From contig CAYXVY010000140.1 in assembly GCA_964468745.1 (NCBI GenBank), positions 15,875-79,874 on the forward strand: a stretch of DNA of 64,000 bases. The letters run 5' to 3'. A program made the position numbers and the translations under genes. Positions 43,836 to 52,168 of this stretch are shown here, piece after piece (positions within the stretch are counted from its first letter, which is position 1; each line of letters begins with the position of its first letter). The DNA is from JACPRB01 sp964468745 (lineage in GTDB: Bacteria; Planctomycetota; MHYJ01; JACPRB01). The notes below the pieces were generated by a model that was not told the DNA's origin, searched no databases, and saw only the letters and a list, made by a program, of their open reading frames with translations.

Positions 43836-45095
43836 GTGCACTGGCTCACTTTTCTCAAGGTGACCGTCGTTTTCATCGCGGTCGTCTATGCGATGAAGAA
43901 GAAGGTCCCGATGGGCCTCGCCCTGTCGGGGGGCGGACTCGCGATCGCGCTTCTGATGGGCTTCGGCCCTCGCTGGATCCTCGACCAGCTCGCCGGAGGG
44001 GACGCGATCCTCTTCTCGACGCACACCTGCGAGTTCGTGGCCGTGATGGGCCTGACCGTGTCGCTCTCGTTCGTTCTCGAGCGGTCACGGCAGATCGAAC
44101 GGCTCACCAACGCGTTCCGCACGAGCTTCTCGAATCCGCGCGTGACGCTGGCGACGCTCCCCGCGATCATCGGGCTGCTGCCGATGCCCGGCGGCGCGCT
44201 CTTCTCCGCGCCGATGGTCGAGGCGGCGGCGACCGGCACCGGCCTCGACGGCGAGGAAAAGGCCCTCATCAATTACTGGTACCGCCACGTCTGGGAGTAC
44301 GCGTGGCCGCTCTACCCCGGCATCATTTACTCCGCGCAGCTCATGCACCGCGAGATGCGCGAGGTCGCGCTCGCCCAGTTTCCACTGTGCATCGTGGCGA
44401 TCGTCGGCGGTTTCCTATTCCTGCGTCGCGCCACCGCTCCTCCCGTCCCTCGCGAAAGCGCCCCGCGCCGTCAGGCGGCGCTCGACATCTTCATCGCGCT
44501 TCTCCCGTTCGCGATCATCACCGTCACGCACCTCGTCGCGAAGCTGAACATCGTCGCCTCCGTCGGCCTGGGATTCGGTGTCGCGAGCCTCTGGCTTCTC
44601 GGCACGCGCGCGATCGGATTTCGCACGCTCCTCAAGACCGTCTTCGCGAACTGGGGCGTGCTCGAGATGATGCTCATGGGGTACGGCGCGAAGATCTTCG
44701 GCGACCTCATGATGCGCGCGGGGGCGATCGACGGCATCTCGGCGCTGCTGCAATCGATGAACCTGCCCGTCATCCTGCTCGCGATCGCGCTCCCGTATGC
44801 CGTCGGCTTCTTCGCGGGGATGACAATCGTCTACGTCATGACGGCGCTGCCGGTGCTGCTCACCTTCCCGGAGGTCTCCGCGAATCCGCTGCCGTTCTTC
44901 GTCCTCGCGTTCGCGGCCGGGTACTGCGGCACGCTGATGTCCCCCATCCACGCGTGCCTTGTGCTCTCGGCGAAGTACTTCAAGAGCGACCTGCTGCGGC
45001 CGATCTATCGCATGGCGCTGCCGTGCCTGGCGCTCGTCCTCACCGGCCTCGCGCTCTTCTTCGTCTACCGGCGATTCCCCATTACCCTTTCGTAG
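43836..45095 (+). CDS. DUF401 family integral membrane protein
   Basis: 419 residues with about ten hydrophobic segments. The DUF401 signatures are clear: IIGLLPMPGGALFSAPMVEA, EEKALINYWYRHVWEYAWPL, YPGIIYSAQLMHRE and the late FAAGYCGTLMSPIHACLVLS. The overall organisation resembles anion or C4-dicarboxylate/gluconate permeases (ion-transporter superfamily), so transport of a small organic acid is likely but the substrate is unknown. The start is GTG with a leaderless TAGAAT. The 3' end overlaps the convergent DUF2330 gene by 14 bases. Confidence 0.88.
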   Translation: MHWLTFLKVTVVFIAVVYAMKKKVPMGLALSGGGLAIALLMGFGPRWILDQLAGGDAILFSTHTCEFVAVMGLTVSLSFVLERSRQIERLTNAFRTSFSNPRVTLATLPAIIGLLPMPGGALFSAPMVEAAATGTGLDGEEKALINYWYRHVWEYAWPLYPGIIYSAQLMHREMREVALAQFPLCIVAIVGGFLFLRRATAPPVPRESAPRRQAALDIFIALLPFAIITVTHLVAKLNIVASVGLGFGVASLWLLGTRAIGFRTLLKTVFANWGVLEMMLMGYGAKIFGDLMMRAGAIDGISALLQSMNLPVILLAIALPYAVGFFAGMTIVYVMTALPVLLTFPEVSANPLPFFVLAFAAGYCGTLMSPIHACLVLSAKYFKSDLLRPIYRMALPCLALVLTGLALFFVYRRFPITLS

Positions 45096-46008
45096 CGAAG
45101 AAGATGTCTTCCTTCCACGTCGCGATCGTGTTGTCCTTGTTCACCTGTTTCGCGCGCAGAACGTTGAGCCGCCATGCCCCCGCATAGTCCTTGAACGCAC
45201 TCGCCGCATACCGATCCTTCAGCGACTTCGGAAACGCGTCGGTCGCCACAGTGACGTTCGATGCCCCATGCGGCTTCGCCACGTTGATGCGCTTCAGGCT
45301 GTCGTTCGACGACTCGAAATCGAAGTCCGTCTTCGTAAACACGTAGAGGTTCACGTCGAACACGCCCTGCCGCGACGAGAAGCGCAGCGGGTAGTACGGC
45401 TTGTCGCTCTTGAACGAGAGGTGCAGCGGGGGCACGCCGCTCGCCTTCTCGACCGCCTTCTGTCCCTGCTCCGGCACGATCTTCATGCAGAGGAAGGTGA
45501 ACTTCTTGTCGACGAAGTACGCCATATGATTTTCATCTTCCGTCGGGAAGCCGTTCTTCTTGAGCCATTCGTTGAGGCCGGCGAGCGCCTCGCGGCCGAG
45601 TGCGCGCACCGGCTGGATCTCGTATGGCCCGACTTTTACGGCCTTGCCGAATTCGAGGCCTTCCCCGAGATCGCCTTTCGCGGGACCGCGTCCTTTCAAG
45701 TCGGGCGGATTGACCTGCGATTCGGCCCACGAGAAGACCTCCTCGAAGAGCTTCGCGTCGCCCACGGCGTACGCGTCCGGCTCGTTCGGAACCGTCACGA
45801 TCCACGCGAAGCGGTCCGGCATCTTGTCGCCGGTGATCTGGTAATTGATTTTCAATATTAGTTCCTCGCGGCCGTCGGCGTGGAACATCACCGCTTCCTG
45901 CGCCGACTGGCTGATCGTCCCCTTGTAGTCCGCCGGCACCATGCAGCACGGTTCGGCGACGGCGCCCGCGACGAGAAGAAGAACGACGAATGCGACGGTA
46001 GTTTTCAT
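45082..46008 (-). CDS. Secreted DUF2330-like protein
   Basis: 308 residues with a signal peptide (MKTTVAFVVLLLVAGAVAEP). After it comes CCMVPADYKGTISQSAQEAV, then the DUF2330 core pattern of beta strands: ELILKINYQITGDKMPDRFA, WIVTVPNEPDAY. The C-terminal region includes FFATKG. The Cys pair near the mature N-terminus is reminiscent of the CC or UC pairs of other secreted proteins here, but this gene has ordinary TGC codons. GGAGGA before the ATG is a strong ribosome site. The role is unknown; the protein is probably periplasmic or surface-located. Confidence 0.8.
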   Translation of the reverse strand: MKTTVAFVVLLLVAGAVAEPCCMVPADYKGTISQSAQEAVMFHADGREELILKINYQITGDKMPDRFAWIVTVPNEPDAYAVGDAKLFEEVFSWAESQVNPPDLKGRGPAKGDLGEGLEFGKAVKVGPYEIQPVRALGREALAGLNEWLKKNGFPTEDENHMAYFVDKKFTFLCMKIVPEQGQKAVEKASGVPPLHLSFKSDKPYYPLRFSSRQGVFDVNLYVFTKTDFDFESSNDSLKRINVAKPHGASNVTVATDAFPKSLKDRYAASAFKDYAGAWRLNVLRAKQVNKDNTIATWKEDIFFATKG

Positions 46009-46060
46009 GGCTCCTCCGTTGACATACTGTACGTCCGAACCCGCACCGTAGGCTCGTCGC

Positions 46061-46066
46061 TATAAT
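46061..46066 (+). promoter_or_regulatory. -10 element (TATAAT)
   Basis: A perfect TATAAT ends nine bases before the ATG at 46076. Confidence 0.5.
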
Positions 46067-46075
46067 TCGCTGCCA

Positions 46076-48658
46076 ATGCGTCGATCGAAGCTCGCCCGCC
46101 GGAGCCTCCTCGCCCTCCTCTATATAGTGTGGGGCGCGGCGGTCGCCTGGTTCTCGATCCTCCCCGCCGCCCTGCGCGCCGGCTTCCTGCACGCGACGAT
46201 CGAAAGGAAGGTGGGCGAAGCCCTCGGTTGCGCCGTGCGCCTTGGGCAGATCGACTTTCCGAATGGGCGGGAGCTGACGGTCCGAGGAACCACGATCACG
46301 CCATCCATGCCGGGGCTCGGCGCCGTCGAAATCGAATCGGTCCGCGTCTCCTTTGCAGGGCTCGCCCCGCTGTCGGAGCTGAGCGAGATCGCGATCGACG
46401 GCGTGAAGGCGCGCGTCGATCTGGCCGTCGATCACCTCAAACCGACGGCCGCGCCGCCGGGCGCCCCGCCTTCCACCCCCATCCGGCTTGCCGTGCCGCG
46501 AACGCTGCCGACGATCCGCGCAACGCGCGTGTCGATCGACGGCACCGTCGGGGGCGAGGCCGTCTCCCTGCGGGAGCTCGACGTGCGGCTCGAGCGCGAC
46601 GGCTCATTCGCCGGCACCGGCAGGCTCGCGACGTCGTCCGATCCCGAAATCGACGTCCGCGGTTCGATCACGGATGGGCGAGTGCGGTTCGACCGCCTGA
46701 AGATAGGCACGCTCTCCGCGAAGGCCGGCCTCGCAACGCCCGGGGACAAGGACATGACGGGCAACTTCGCTATAGACTCGTTCAAAATACCGCGCGCGCT
46801 GCAGTCCGTCCTCGAAGGCGTCACGGGAGTGAAGGCGCGCGGCCTGGTGACGACGAGTCTCGCATTTACGCTGGACGGCACGCGCCTCGCATCGCTCGAG
46901 TTCGAAGGCGAGCTCGTGAACTACGAGGTCGAGAAGTCTGGCGTGCGCGTGGCGCACAAGAAGGACCGCACACGCGTGAAGCTCTCGGTGACAACGCACC
47001 CCGCGGGAGGCTGGGCGGCGACGGGCACGCTCAGCGACGTCGAGGTGCAGCTCGGCGGCGGGTTCGTCCTGCACTTCCCGCAGGCTGCATACGATGCGCA
47101 CATCGACGGCGGCCGATCCGCCGGCACGATCCGCTTCGCCGACGCCTTCTGCTCGCAGGGCGAGTTCGAGTCGAGCCGCACGGAAGGGGACCTCGCGTTC
47201 GACGTGACGCGCGACGCCGAGAATCGGGTCTTCACCGGATCGACGCGCCTGACGCTGCGTCACGCGGAGATGCTCAGGGGCGAGATCTACCAGGAAGTGG
47301 ACAAGGATCACGTGCTCGAGCTGCTCCTTGCGGGCCGTTTCGACATCGAGGCCGGCAACTACGAATTCAGGGGGACCGGCGCGTCGCTCGGAGGCGTCGG
47401 GAAGATCTCGCTGGACGGAAGCGTGCGCCGCGGCGGGAACGGATTCGTCTACGACGTCGGTATCGAGACCGATGACCTGTCCGCGAAGGAGCTCGCCGCG
47501 CGTCTCGCCGCGATGTACTCGATCGAGGATATCACGATGGCAGGGCGCATCCGAGCGAAGGCGCGCCTGACGGGGGAGGCGGGGGAGTACGCGCTCGACG
47601 GTCGCGCGACGCTCATCGACGTCGCGATCCGGAAGGGCCCGCTCGCGATTGCGAAGCTCGAGGGGGAGATCCCGCTGATGATCTCGAAGCGTCGCGATTT
47701 CGACCGCACGGAGCGGGGCTGGATCTCGTTCGAGGACCTCGTGCCGATGAAGGGGATCTCGCTCGGCAAGCGCCGGCTCGAGGCGGTCGCGCGCACGAAT
47801 TCGCTGCGGTTCCCCGACACGATATCGTTCGATCTTTTCGGCGGGCGCGCCACGCTCGGTGAGATTGCGATCTGGGACATCGCGAACAGCCCGCACTACG
47901 ACTTGAAGTGCGGCGCGACGGACATCGACCTGACCCTCCTCGTCAAGTCGTTCGGAAGCGACCGCCGCTTGAAGGGGAGCGCCTCCATCGAACACGGCCC
48001 GGTCCTGATCTCGATGCAGCAGGTCACGATCCTGAAGCCCCTGAGGTTGTCGATTTTCGAGGGGATGGCCGAGTTCCAGCACATCCGCGTCCTCAAGCCG
48101 GCGGACCCGGTGCACCGCGCGTACCAGATGGGATTCGTGGCGGGCGGGCTGCGGCTGCGCGACATCTGCCGCACGATGACGGAGTTCGGCGCCATCGACG
48201 GCGTTGCGGACGCGCAGGGGATGATCGAGCTGCACACGAGCGGCCTACCAAACTGGTTCCAGATCCAGATGCGCACGGTAAAACGCGACGGCGTGGAGCA
48301 GATGTGCGACCTGAAGGCGATCCGGGCGCTCGCGCGGGTCATGAGCGGGGAGGACATCGCGGCGCGGCTGCAGGAGCTGCGGACCGACAAGCTGTACTAC
48401 GACAAGTTCGGGTTCTTCGCGGCGATGGACGTGGACTTCTCGCTCTACCTGCGCGGCTTCTGGTGGCAGCCGCGGGGATCGAGCACCTTCACGGAGGTCC
48501 CGATCGAGGATCTGAAAGTGGGCAAGCGGCCGAAGACGCCGGGGCTCGAGTTCCTCATGGTGGGCACGGGGCGTCAGCAGGTAAACATGAACATCGCGAA
48601 CCCGGGCGTCGGGATCGACTTCAACGATCTGCTCGACAGATTCAAGAAAGTTAAATGA
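46076..48658 (+). CDS. AsmA/YdbH-like envelope-spanning protein
   Basis: 860 residues. A single N-terminal membrane anchor (about 10-35) is followed by about 800 residues of amphipathic beta repeats, ending with IANPGVGIDFNDLLDRFKKV. Features such as AVRLGQIDFPNGRELTVRGT near the N-terminus and long stretches of alternating strands are typical of AsmA-like repeating beta-groove proteins that bridge inner and outer membranes and carry phospholipids. The YdbL-like gene lies 113 bp downstream, as YdbL follows YdbH-YnbE in Enterobacteria. The assignment as the YdbH member is inference from size and context. Leaderless TATAAT promoter. Confidence 0.7.
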   Translation: MRRSKLARRSLLALLYIVWGAAVAWFSILPAALRAGFLHATIERKVGEALGCAVRLGQIDFPNGRELTVRGTTITPSMPGLGAVEIESVRVSFAGLAPLSELSEIAIDGVKARVDLAVDHLKPTAAPPGAPPSTPIRLAVPRTLPTIRATRVSIDGTVGGEAVSLRELDVRLERDGSFAGTGRLATSSDPEIDVRGSITDGRVRFDRLKIGTLSAKAGLATPGDKDMTGNFAIDSFKIPRALQSVLEGVTGVKARGLVTTSLAFTLDGTRLASLEFEGELVNYEVEKSGVRVAHKKDRTRVKLSVTTHPAGGWAATGTLSDVEVQLGGGFVLHFPQAAYDAHIDGGRSAGTIRFADAFCSQGEFESSRTEGDLAFDVTRDAENRVFTGSTRLTLRHAEMLRGEIYQEVDKDHVLELLLAGRFDIEAGNYEFRGTGASLGGVGKISLDGSVRRGGNGFVYDVGIETDDLSAKELAARLAAMYSIEDITMAGRIRAKARLTGEAGEYALDGRATLIDVAIRKGPLAIAKLEGEIPLMISKRRDFDRTERGWISFEDLVPMKGISLGKRRLEAVARTNSLRFPDTISFDLFGGRATLGEIAIWDIANSPHYDLKCGATDIDLTLLVKSFGSDRRLKGSASIEHGPVLISMQQVTILKPLRLSIFEGMAEFQHIRVLKPADPVHRAYQMGFVAGGLRLRDICRTMTEFGAIDGVADAQGMIELHTSGLPNWFQIQMRTVKRDGVEQMCDLKAIRALARVMSGEDIAARLQELRTDKLYYDKFGFFAAMDVDFSLYLRGFWWQPRGSSTFTEVPIEDLKVGKRPKTPGLEFLMVGTGRQQVNMNIANPGVGIDFNDLLDRFKKVK

Positions 48659-48735
48659 TGAGTTCTGGGTTTTGAGTCGTGAGTCGGACCGGCCTCTGAT
48701 CACTCATAACTCAAAACTCATAACTCGCTGCGTCG
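48659..48735. repeat. Intergenic inverted AACTCA/TGAGTT repeat
   Basis: TGAGTTCTGGGTTTTGAGT at about 48658-48676 faces ACTCATAACTCAAAACTCAT at about 48702-48721. It can form an imperfect hairpin and resembles the short AACTCATAACTC patch at 28.06-28.08 kb. Confidence 0.5.
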
Positions 48736-48737
48736 TG

Positions 48738-48766
48738 TATACTCAGACCCCACTTATCTAGGAGAG
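48738..48766 (+). promoter_or_regulatory. -10 (TATACT) and ribosome site AGGAGA
   Basis: TATACT (48738-48743) gives a leader of about 20 bases carrying AGGAGA five bases before the ATG at 48771, in contrast to the leaderless gene just upstream. Confidence 0.5.
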
Positions 48767-48770
48767 CGTC

Positions 48771-49373
48771 ATGTTGCGTAGCCTTGCGTTGTCCGCTGCG
48801 ATCGCTTTTGGCGCAGCCTGTATTCCCGTGACCGTCAACCTCACGTTCGCCTTCCCGCCCAAGGAGATGGAGCAGAAGCTCATCGACATGGAGAAGAAGG
48901 TGCGCGAGGTGGAGGACAAGCCGAAGAGCCCCGCGGCCGCGTTCGATCCCGTGGCGGATCAAGACCAGGGGGTAAACATCACCGTCGAGACCCCTGCCAT
49001 CAAGGAGATCAACGAGCGTCGCAAGAAGCGCGCGGGCGAACTCAAGGGACACTTCGAGGCCGGGCGCGTCGGCGAAGGGAACGACGCCCGAGTCACCGAG
49101 CGCGAGACGGGCGATCTCGCCGGCAAGGACAAGGCCGCGTTCAAGAAGCTCGTGAATGCGGAGAACGACGACCGCGAGAATCTCGTCAAGGAGATCCTGA
49201 AGGCCAACAAGCTCGCCGACGATCAGCTTGGCAACGTTCGCGGTATCTATGCCCGGGCACTGCGCAAGGTCGCCGCGGTCGGCTGGTGGTTCCAGACGGC
49301 CAAAGGGACCTGGCTCAAGAAAACCGCGGAGCACCAGAAAAAACTCGAGAAAGATGAGGAAATCGACCAGTAA
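48771..49373 (+). CDS. YdbL-like (DUF1318) secreted or lipoprotein
   Basis: 200 residues. The N-terminus MLRSLALSAAIAFGAACIPV is a hydrophobic signal; the following Cys could be lipidated although the lipobox (G-A-A-C) is not canonical. VTVNLTFAFPPKEMEQKLID matches the start of lipoprotein/DUF1318 proteins, and KKRAGELKGHFEAGRVGEGN, LVNAENDDRENLVKEILKAN and KVAAVGWWFQTAKGTWLKK are the YdbL pattern of N-D/A-x-R repeats. In Enterobacteria YdbL regulates the YdbH-YnbE lipid bridge; here the upstream gene is a YdbH candidate. The lipoprotein and YdbL parts may be fused in one protein. Confidence 0.75.
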   Translation: MLRSLALSAAIAFGAACIPVTVNLTFAFPPKEMEQKLIDMEKKVREVEDKPKSPAAAFDPVADQDQGVNITVETPAIKEINERRKKRAGELKGHFEAGRVGEGNDARVTERETGDLAGKDKAAFKKLVNAENDDRENLVKEILKANKLADDQLGNVRGIYARALRKVAAVGWWFQTAKGTWLKKTAEHQKKLEKDEEIDQ

Positions 49374-49418
49374 CCGTCGTTCAATAGAGCGGAGGACGGT
49401 TTACCCAAGGGAGATCTC

Positions 49419-50150
49419 ATGAGGGCTCTGGCTGTCGGTCTGGCTCTCGCGCTCGCCCTTCCCGCATTCGCGGACGAGGTCGTTCTCCGAAACGGTTCGC
49501 GCTTTGAAGGCAAGGTCAAGGAGAACGGCGACCAGGTCGTGGTCGTCATGGACTTCGGCGAGATCGCCTTCAACCGCAGCGATGTGGTGAAGATCATTCC
49601 GGGGAAGTCGTCGATCCAGGAATTCGACAGCAAGGTTACGGAGCTCAAGAGCGACGAGATCGAGGGGCGCCTCAAGCTCGCGATGTGGGCGAAGAATCGC
49701 GACTTGAACAACCGCGCGAAGGCGCTCCTGGAGGAGATTCTCGTCATCAATCCGGATCATGCGGGCGCGCGCGCCGAGCTCGGGTACACGAAGGTTGAGG
49801 GTCGCTGGCTCACGGCGGACGAAGCGAAGGCCGCGCAGGGGCTCGTCAAGTTCCGCGGCGCGTGGGTGAAGCAGTCGGAGGCCGAGGCGGTGCTCCAGCG
49901 CGAGGCCGACCGTTCGGTGGAGGCGGCGCGCGACATGGAACTCGTCACGGCGCAGCGCAGGTTGCTCGAGGCCGAGGCGGACTACGTCAAGGCGAAGGCC
50001 GAAGGCGAGCGCGTGCGCACCGAGATCGAACGCGTGAAGCAGGAGTCGGCGCGGCGCTGGGTTCCGATCATGGTCTGGTACGTCAACGACGCGCGTATTC
50101 CCGCGGCGCACCACGGCTGCGCGAGCAAGACACCCGTACTGAAGAAATAG
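49419..50150 (+). CDS. Secreted planctomycetal protein with RNGSxFEGKV motif and helical tail
   Basis: 243 residues. Signal peptide MRALAVGLALALALPAFAD. The mature start DEVVLRNGSRFEGKVKENGD, VVVVMDFGEIAFNRSDVVKI is a small beta domain found repeatedly in planctomycete exported proteins. A helical segment (KALLEEILVINPDHAGARAE, GYTKVEGRWLTADEAKA) resembles a tetratricopeptide-like hairpin, and a long charged helix follows (AEADYVKAKAEGERVRTEIE). One Cys near the end (HHGCAS). AAGGGAG is the ribosome site. It is the first gene of a same-strand run of secreted-protein genes extending to 55,450. Confidence 0.8.
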   Translation: MRALAVGLALALALPAFADEVVLRNGSRFEGKVKENGDQVVVVMDFGEIAFNRSDVVKIIPGKSSIQEFDSKVTELKSDEIEGRLKLAMWAKNRDLNNRAKALLEEILVINPDHAGARAELGYTKVEGRWLTADEAKAAQGLVKFRGAWVKQSEAEAVLQREADRSVEAARDMELVTAQRRLLEAEADYVKAKAEGERVRTEIERVKQESARRWVPIMVWYVNDARIPAAHHGCASKTPVLKK

Positions 50151-50192
50151 CGGATTGTGTTCTGGGGGCGGTTTTTGTCAGGAGGCGGACTC

Positions 50193-51059
50193 ATGCGGAC
50201 TCTGGCAGCAATAGTGGCGCTGACGCTCGGCGGCGCGGCGCTCGCGCAAGACAAGCCCGACGAAGCCAAGAAGCAGGCGGAGAAGGATGCCGAGACGAAG
50301 GCCAAGGCCACGCTCGACAATTTCAGAAACGCGACCAAGAAGGCCAAGGTGAGCGACGATTTCATCGCCGCCCTCAACGGCCTCGGCGACGAGCCGCATG
50401 CCCTCATCCTCGCGGAGCTCAAGATCTGGCTGGGCAAGCCCGCACCGGAGGTCCGCCAGGAGGCCGCCGACGAGATCGGCAAGTTCAAGGGGGACGAGAA
50501 GGCCGCCCAGACCCTCATCAACTGCGCGAAGGGCGATAAGATGCTCGACGTGCAGGTGAAGTGCCTGCTCGAGGTCGGCAAGATCGGCTGCCGTAAGATC
50601 GCGAAGGACCTGCACGGGTTCTGGCAGCACAAGGAGCTCGACATCGCGCGCGAGGCGCTCGACTCCACCGGCGCCTGCAAGGCGAAGGACTCGATCGAGC
50701 CGCTCATCCGCTTCCTCGAGGAGAAGGAGGCGGAGAAGGCTCAGCTCGCTCAGCAACAGCAACAGCAGCAGTCCGGTGGCAGCGGCGGCGGCAGCAGCAG
50801 CGGCGGCGGCAGCTACGGACCGACGACCCCGGGTCCCGTCACCACGAACCAGAACAACGACCTCGCCGACAAGATCAAGCGCGTGGACGAGCTCATCCCG
50901 CGCGCGGTGCAGGCCCTGCAGGACATCAGCGGCGAGAAGTTCAAGATGGCCAAGGAGTGGAAGAAGTGGTGGGGCAAGAGCAAGCAGTTCTTCAAGGAAG
51001 AGGGCGAAGAACCCAAGAAGGAAGAAAAGAAAGAAGAGAAAAAGGAAGATAAGAAATAG
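50193..51059 (+). CDS. Secreted HEAT-like repeat protein, paralog 1
   Basis: 288 residues from ATG 50193 (AGGAGG seven bases upstream). Signal peptide MRTLAAIVALTLGGAALAQD. HEAT-like helices: DDFIAALNGLGDEPHALILA, ELKIWLGKPAPEVRQEAADE, IGKFKGDEKAAQTLI, VQVKCLLEVGKIGCRKIAKD, IAREALDSTGACKAKDSIEP. A Gln/Gly/Ser-rich linker (QQQQQQQSGGSGGGSSSGGG) leads to a last helix with KIKRVDELIPRAVQALQDIS and a Lys/Glu tail. Paralogs follow at 51,081, 52,169, 53,847 and 59,584. Those next to the Sec-type genes carry a C-terminal MQYKEWWAK motif; here it is replaced by MAKEWKKWWGK. A periplasmic scaffold is likely. Confidence 0.8.
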   Translation: MRTLAAIVALTLGGAALAQDKPDEAKKQAEKDAETKAKATLDNFRNATKKAKVSDDFIAALNGLGDEPHALILAELKIWLGKPAPEVRQEAADEIGKFKGDEKAAQTLINCAKGDKMLDVQVKCLLEVGKIGCRKIAKDLHGFWQHKELDIAREALDSTGACKAKDSIEPLIRFLEEKEAEKAQLAQQQQQQQSGGSGGGSSSGGGSYGPTTPGPVTTNQNNDLADKIKRVDELIPRAVQALQDISGEKFKMAKEWKKWWGKSKQFFKEEGEEPKKEEKKEEKKEDKK

Positions 51060-51080
51060 GCGGGATCTCTGGGGAGGACT

Positions 51081-51926
51081 ATGACGATGCGGATGCTTGT
51101 GGCGCTGCTGCTTCTGAGCGGGCTGACCTACGCGCAGGATGACCCGAAGAAGCAGGCCGAGAAGGAAGCCGAGGCGAAGGCCAAGGAGAAGATCGACGCC
51201 TTCAAGGCGACGGTCAAGAAGGCCAAGACGAACGACGACTTCATCGGGGCCATCGACGGCCTCGGCGACATGCAGCACCCCCTCATCCTGGCGGAGCTGA
51301 AGGCCTGGCTCGGCAAGCCCACGCCGGAGATCCGGCAGGCCGCGGCCGAGGAGATCGGCAAGTTCAAGGGGGACGAGAAGGCCGCCTCCGCGCTCTGCAT
51401 GATGGCCAAGAACGACAAGATCCCCGACGTCGCGATCAAGTGCCTCCTCGAGATGGGCAAGATCGCATGCAAGAAGACCGCCAGGGAGCTCGTCGGCTTC
51501 TTCGCGCGCAAGGAGTGGGAGGTCGCCCGCGAGGCGGTCGACTCCTGCGCCGCGATCAAGAGCAAGACGGTCATCTCGCCCCTGATCACCTTCCTCGAGG
51601 ACCTCGAGACGGAGAAGGAGCGCGTCAAGCAGGCCCAGAATTCGCAGCAGGCGGGCGGCCAGGGAGGCCAGCTGCCGGGCGGCGGCGGGCAGCTCCCCGG
51701 CGGCCAGGCCGGCGGCACGAACTCGCAGACCGACCTGCAGGACCGCCAGAAGCGCGTCGACGAGCTCATCCCGCGCGTCGTTCAGGCTCTCAAGGACATC
51801 ACCGATGAGAAGCTGAACACCGCCAAGGAATGGCGCAAGTACGAGATGAAGAACCGCGGGTTCTTCAAGGACGACGAGGAGAAGAAGGACGACAAGAAGG
51901 AAGAAAAGAAGGACGAGAAGAAGTAG
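51081..51926 (+). CDS. Secreted HEAT-like repeat protein, paralog 2
   Basis: 281 residues (279 if the in-frame ATG at 51087 is used; it is better spaced from GGAGG). Signal peptide MRMLVALLLLSGLTYAQ. Same helices as its neighbour: DDFIGAIDGLGDMQHPLILA, ELKAWLGKPTPEIRQAAAEE, IGKFKGDEKAASAL, VAIKCLLEMGKIACKKTARE. Gln/Gly/Pro linker (GGQLPGGGGQLPGGQAGG), then KRVDELIPRVVQALKDITDE and a Lys/Asp/Glu tail. It is closest to paralog 1, so the two are a tandem duplication. A strong terminator follows. Confidence 0.8.
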   Translation: MTMRMLVALLLLSGLTYAQDDPKKQAEKEAEAKAKEKIDAFKATVKKAKTNDDFIGAIDGLGDMQHPLILAELKAWLGKPTPEIRQAAAEEIGKFKGDEKAASALCMMAKNDKIPDVAIKCLLEMGKIACKKTARELVGFFARKEWEVAREAVDSCAAIKSKTVISPLITFLEDLETEKERVKQAQNSQQAGGQGGQLPGGGGQLPGGQAGGTNSQTDLQDRQKRVDELIPRVVQALKDITDEKLNTAKEWRKYEMKNRGFFKDDEEKKDDKKEEKKDEKK

Positions 51927-51945
51927 TCGAAACGGAGATCAACAC

Positions 51946-51977
51946 GCCCCCGGTTCCACCGAGCCGGGGGCTTTTTT
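51946..51977 (+). terminator. Rho-independent terminator
   Basis: GCCCCCGG pairs with CCGGGGGC around a 10-base loop and is followed by TTTTTT. It closes the first HEAT-like gene pair. Confidence 0.9.
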
Positions 51978-51995
51978 GTTGGCCGAGCAAACAGA

Positions 51996-52110
51996 GAAGT
52001 AGGAAAACACCGAGAAAGCCGAGTCATCCGAGAGGCGATCTTGGATGGGACGGGAGAACTCCCCAAGTCCTCTCGGTTTTCTCGGATCTCTCGGTGTTGA
52101 TCCGCTCGGG
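51996..52110. repeat. ACCGAG...CTCGGT inverted repeat
   Basis: ACACCGAGAAAGCCGAGTCA at 52005-52024 faces CTCGGTTTTCTCGGATCTCT at 52073-52092, an imperfect inverted repeat with about 45 bases between. It belongs to the family seen at 2.3, 6.5 and 28.1-28.4 kb. The rest of the 51,978-52,168 gap holds no gene. Confidence 0.6.
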
Positions 52111-52168
52111 TTCCTCTTTCTCCCTCTATTCTCTCACGCCGCAGTTTACAGCCTCTCGGAGGTGCCTC

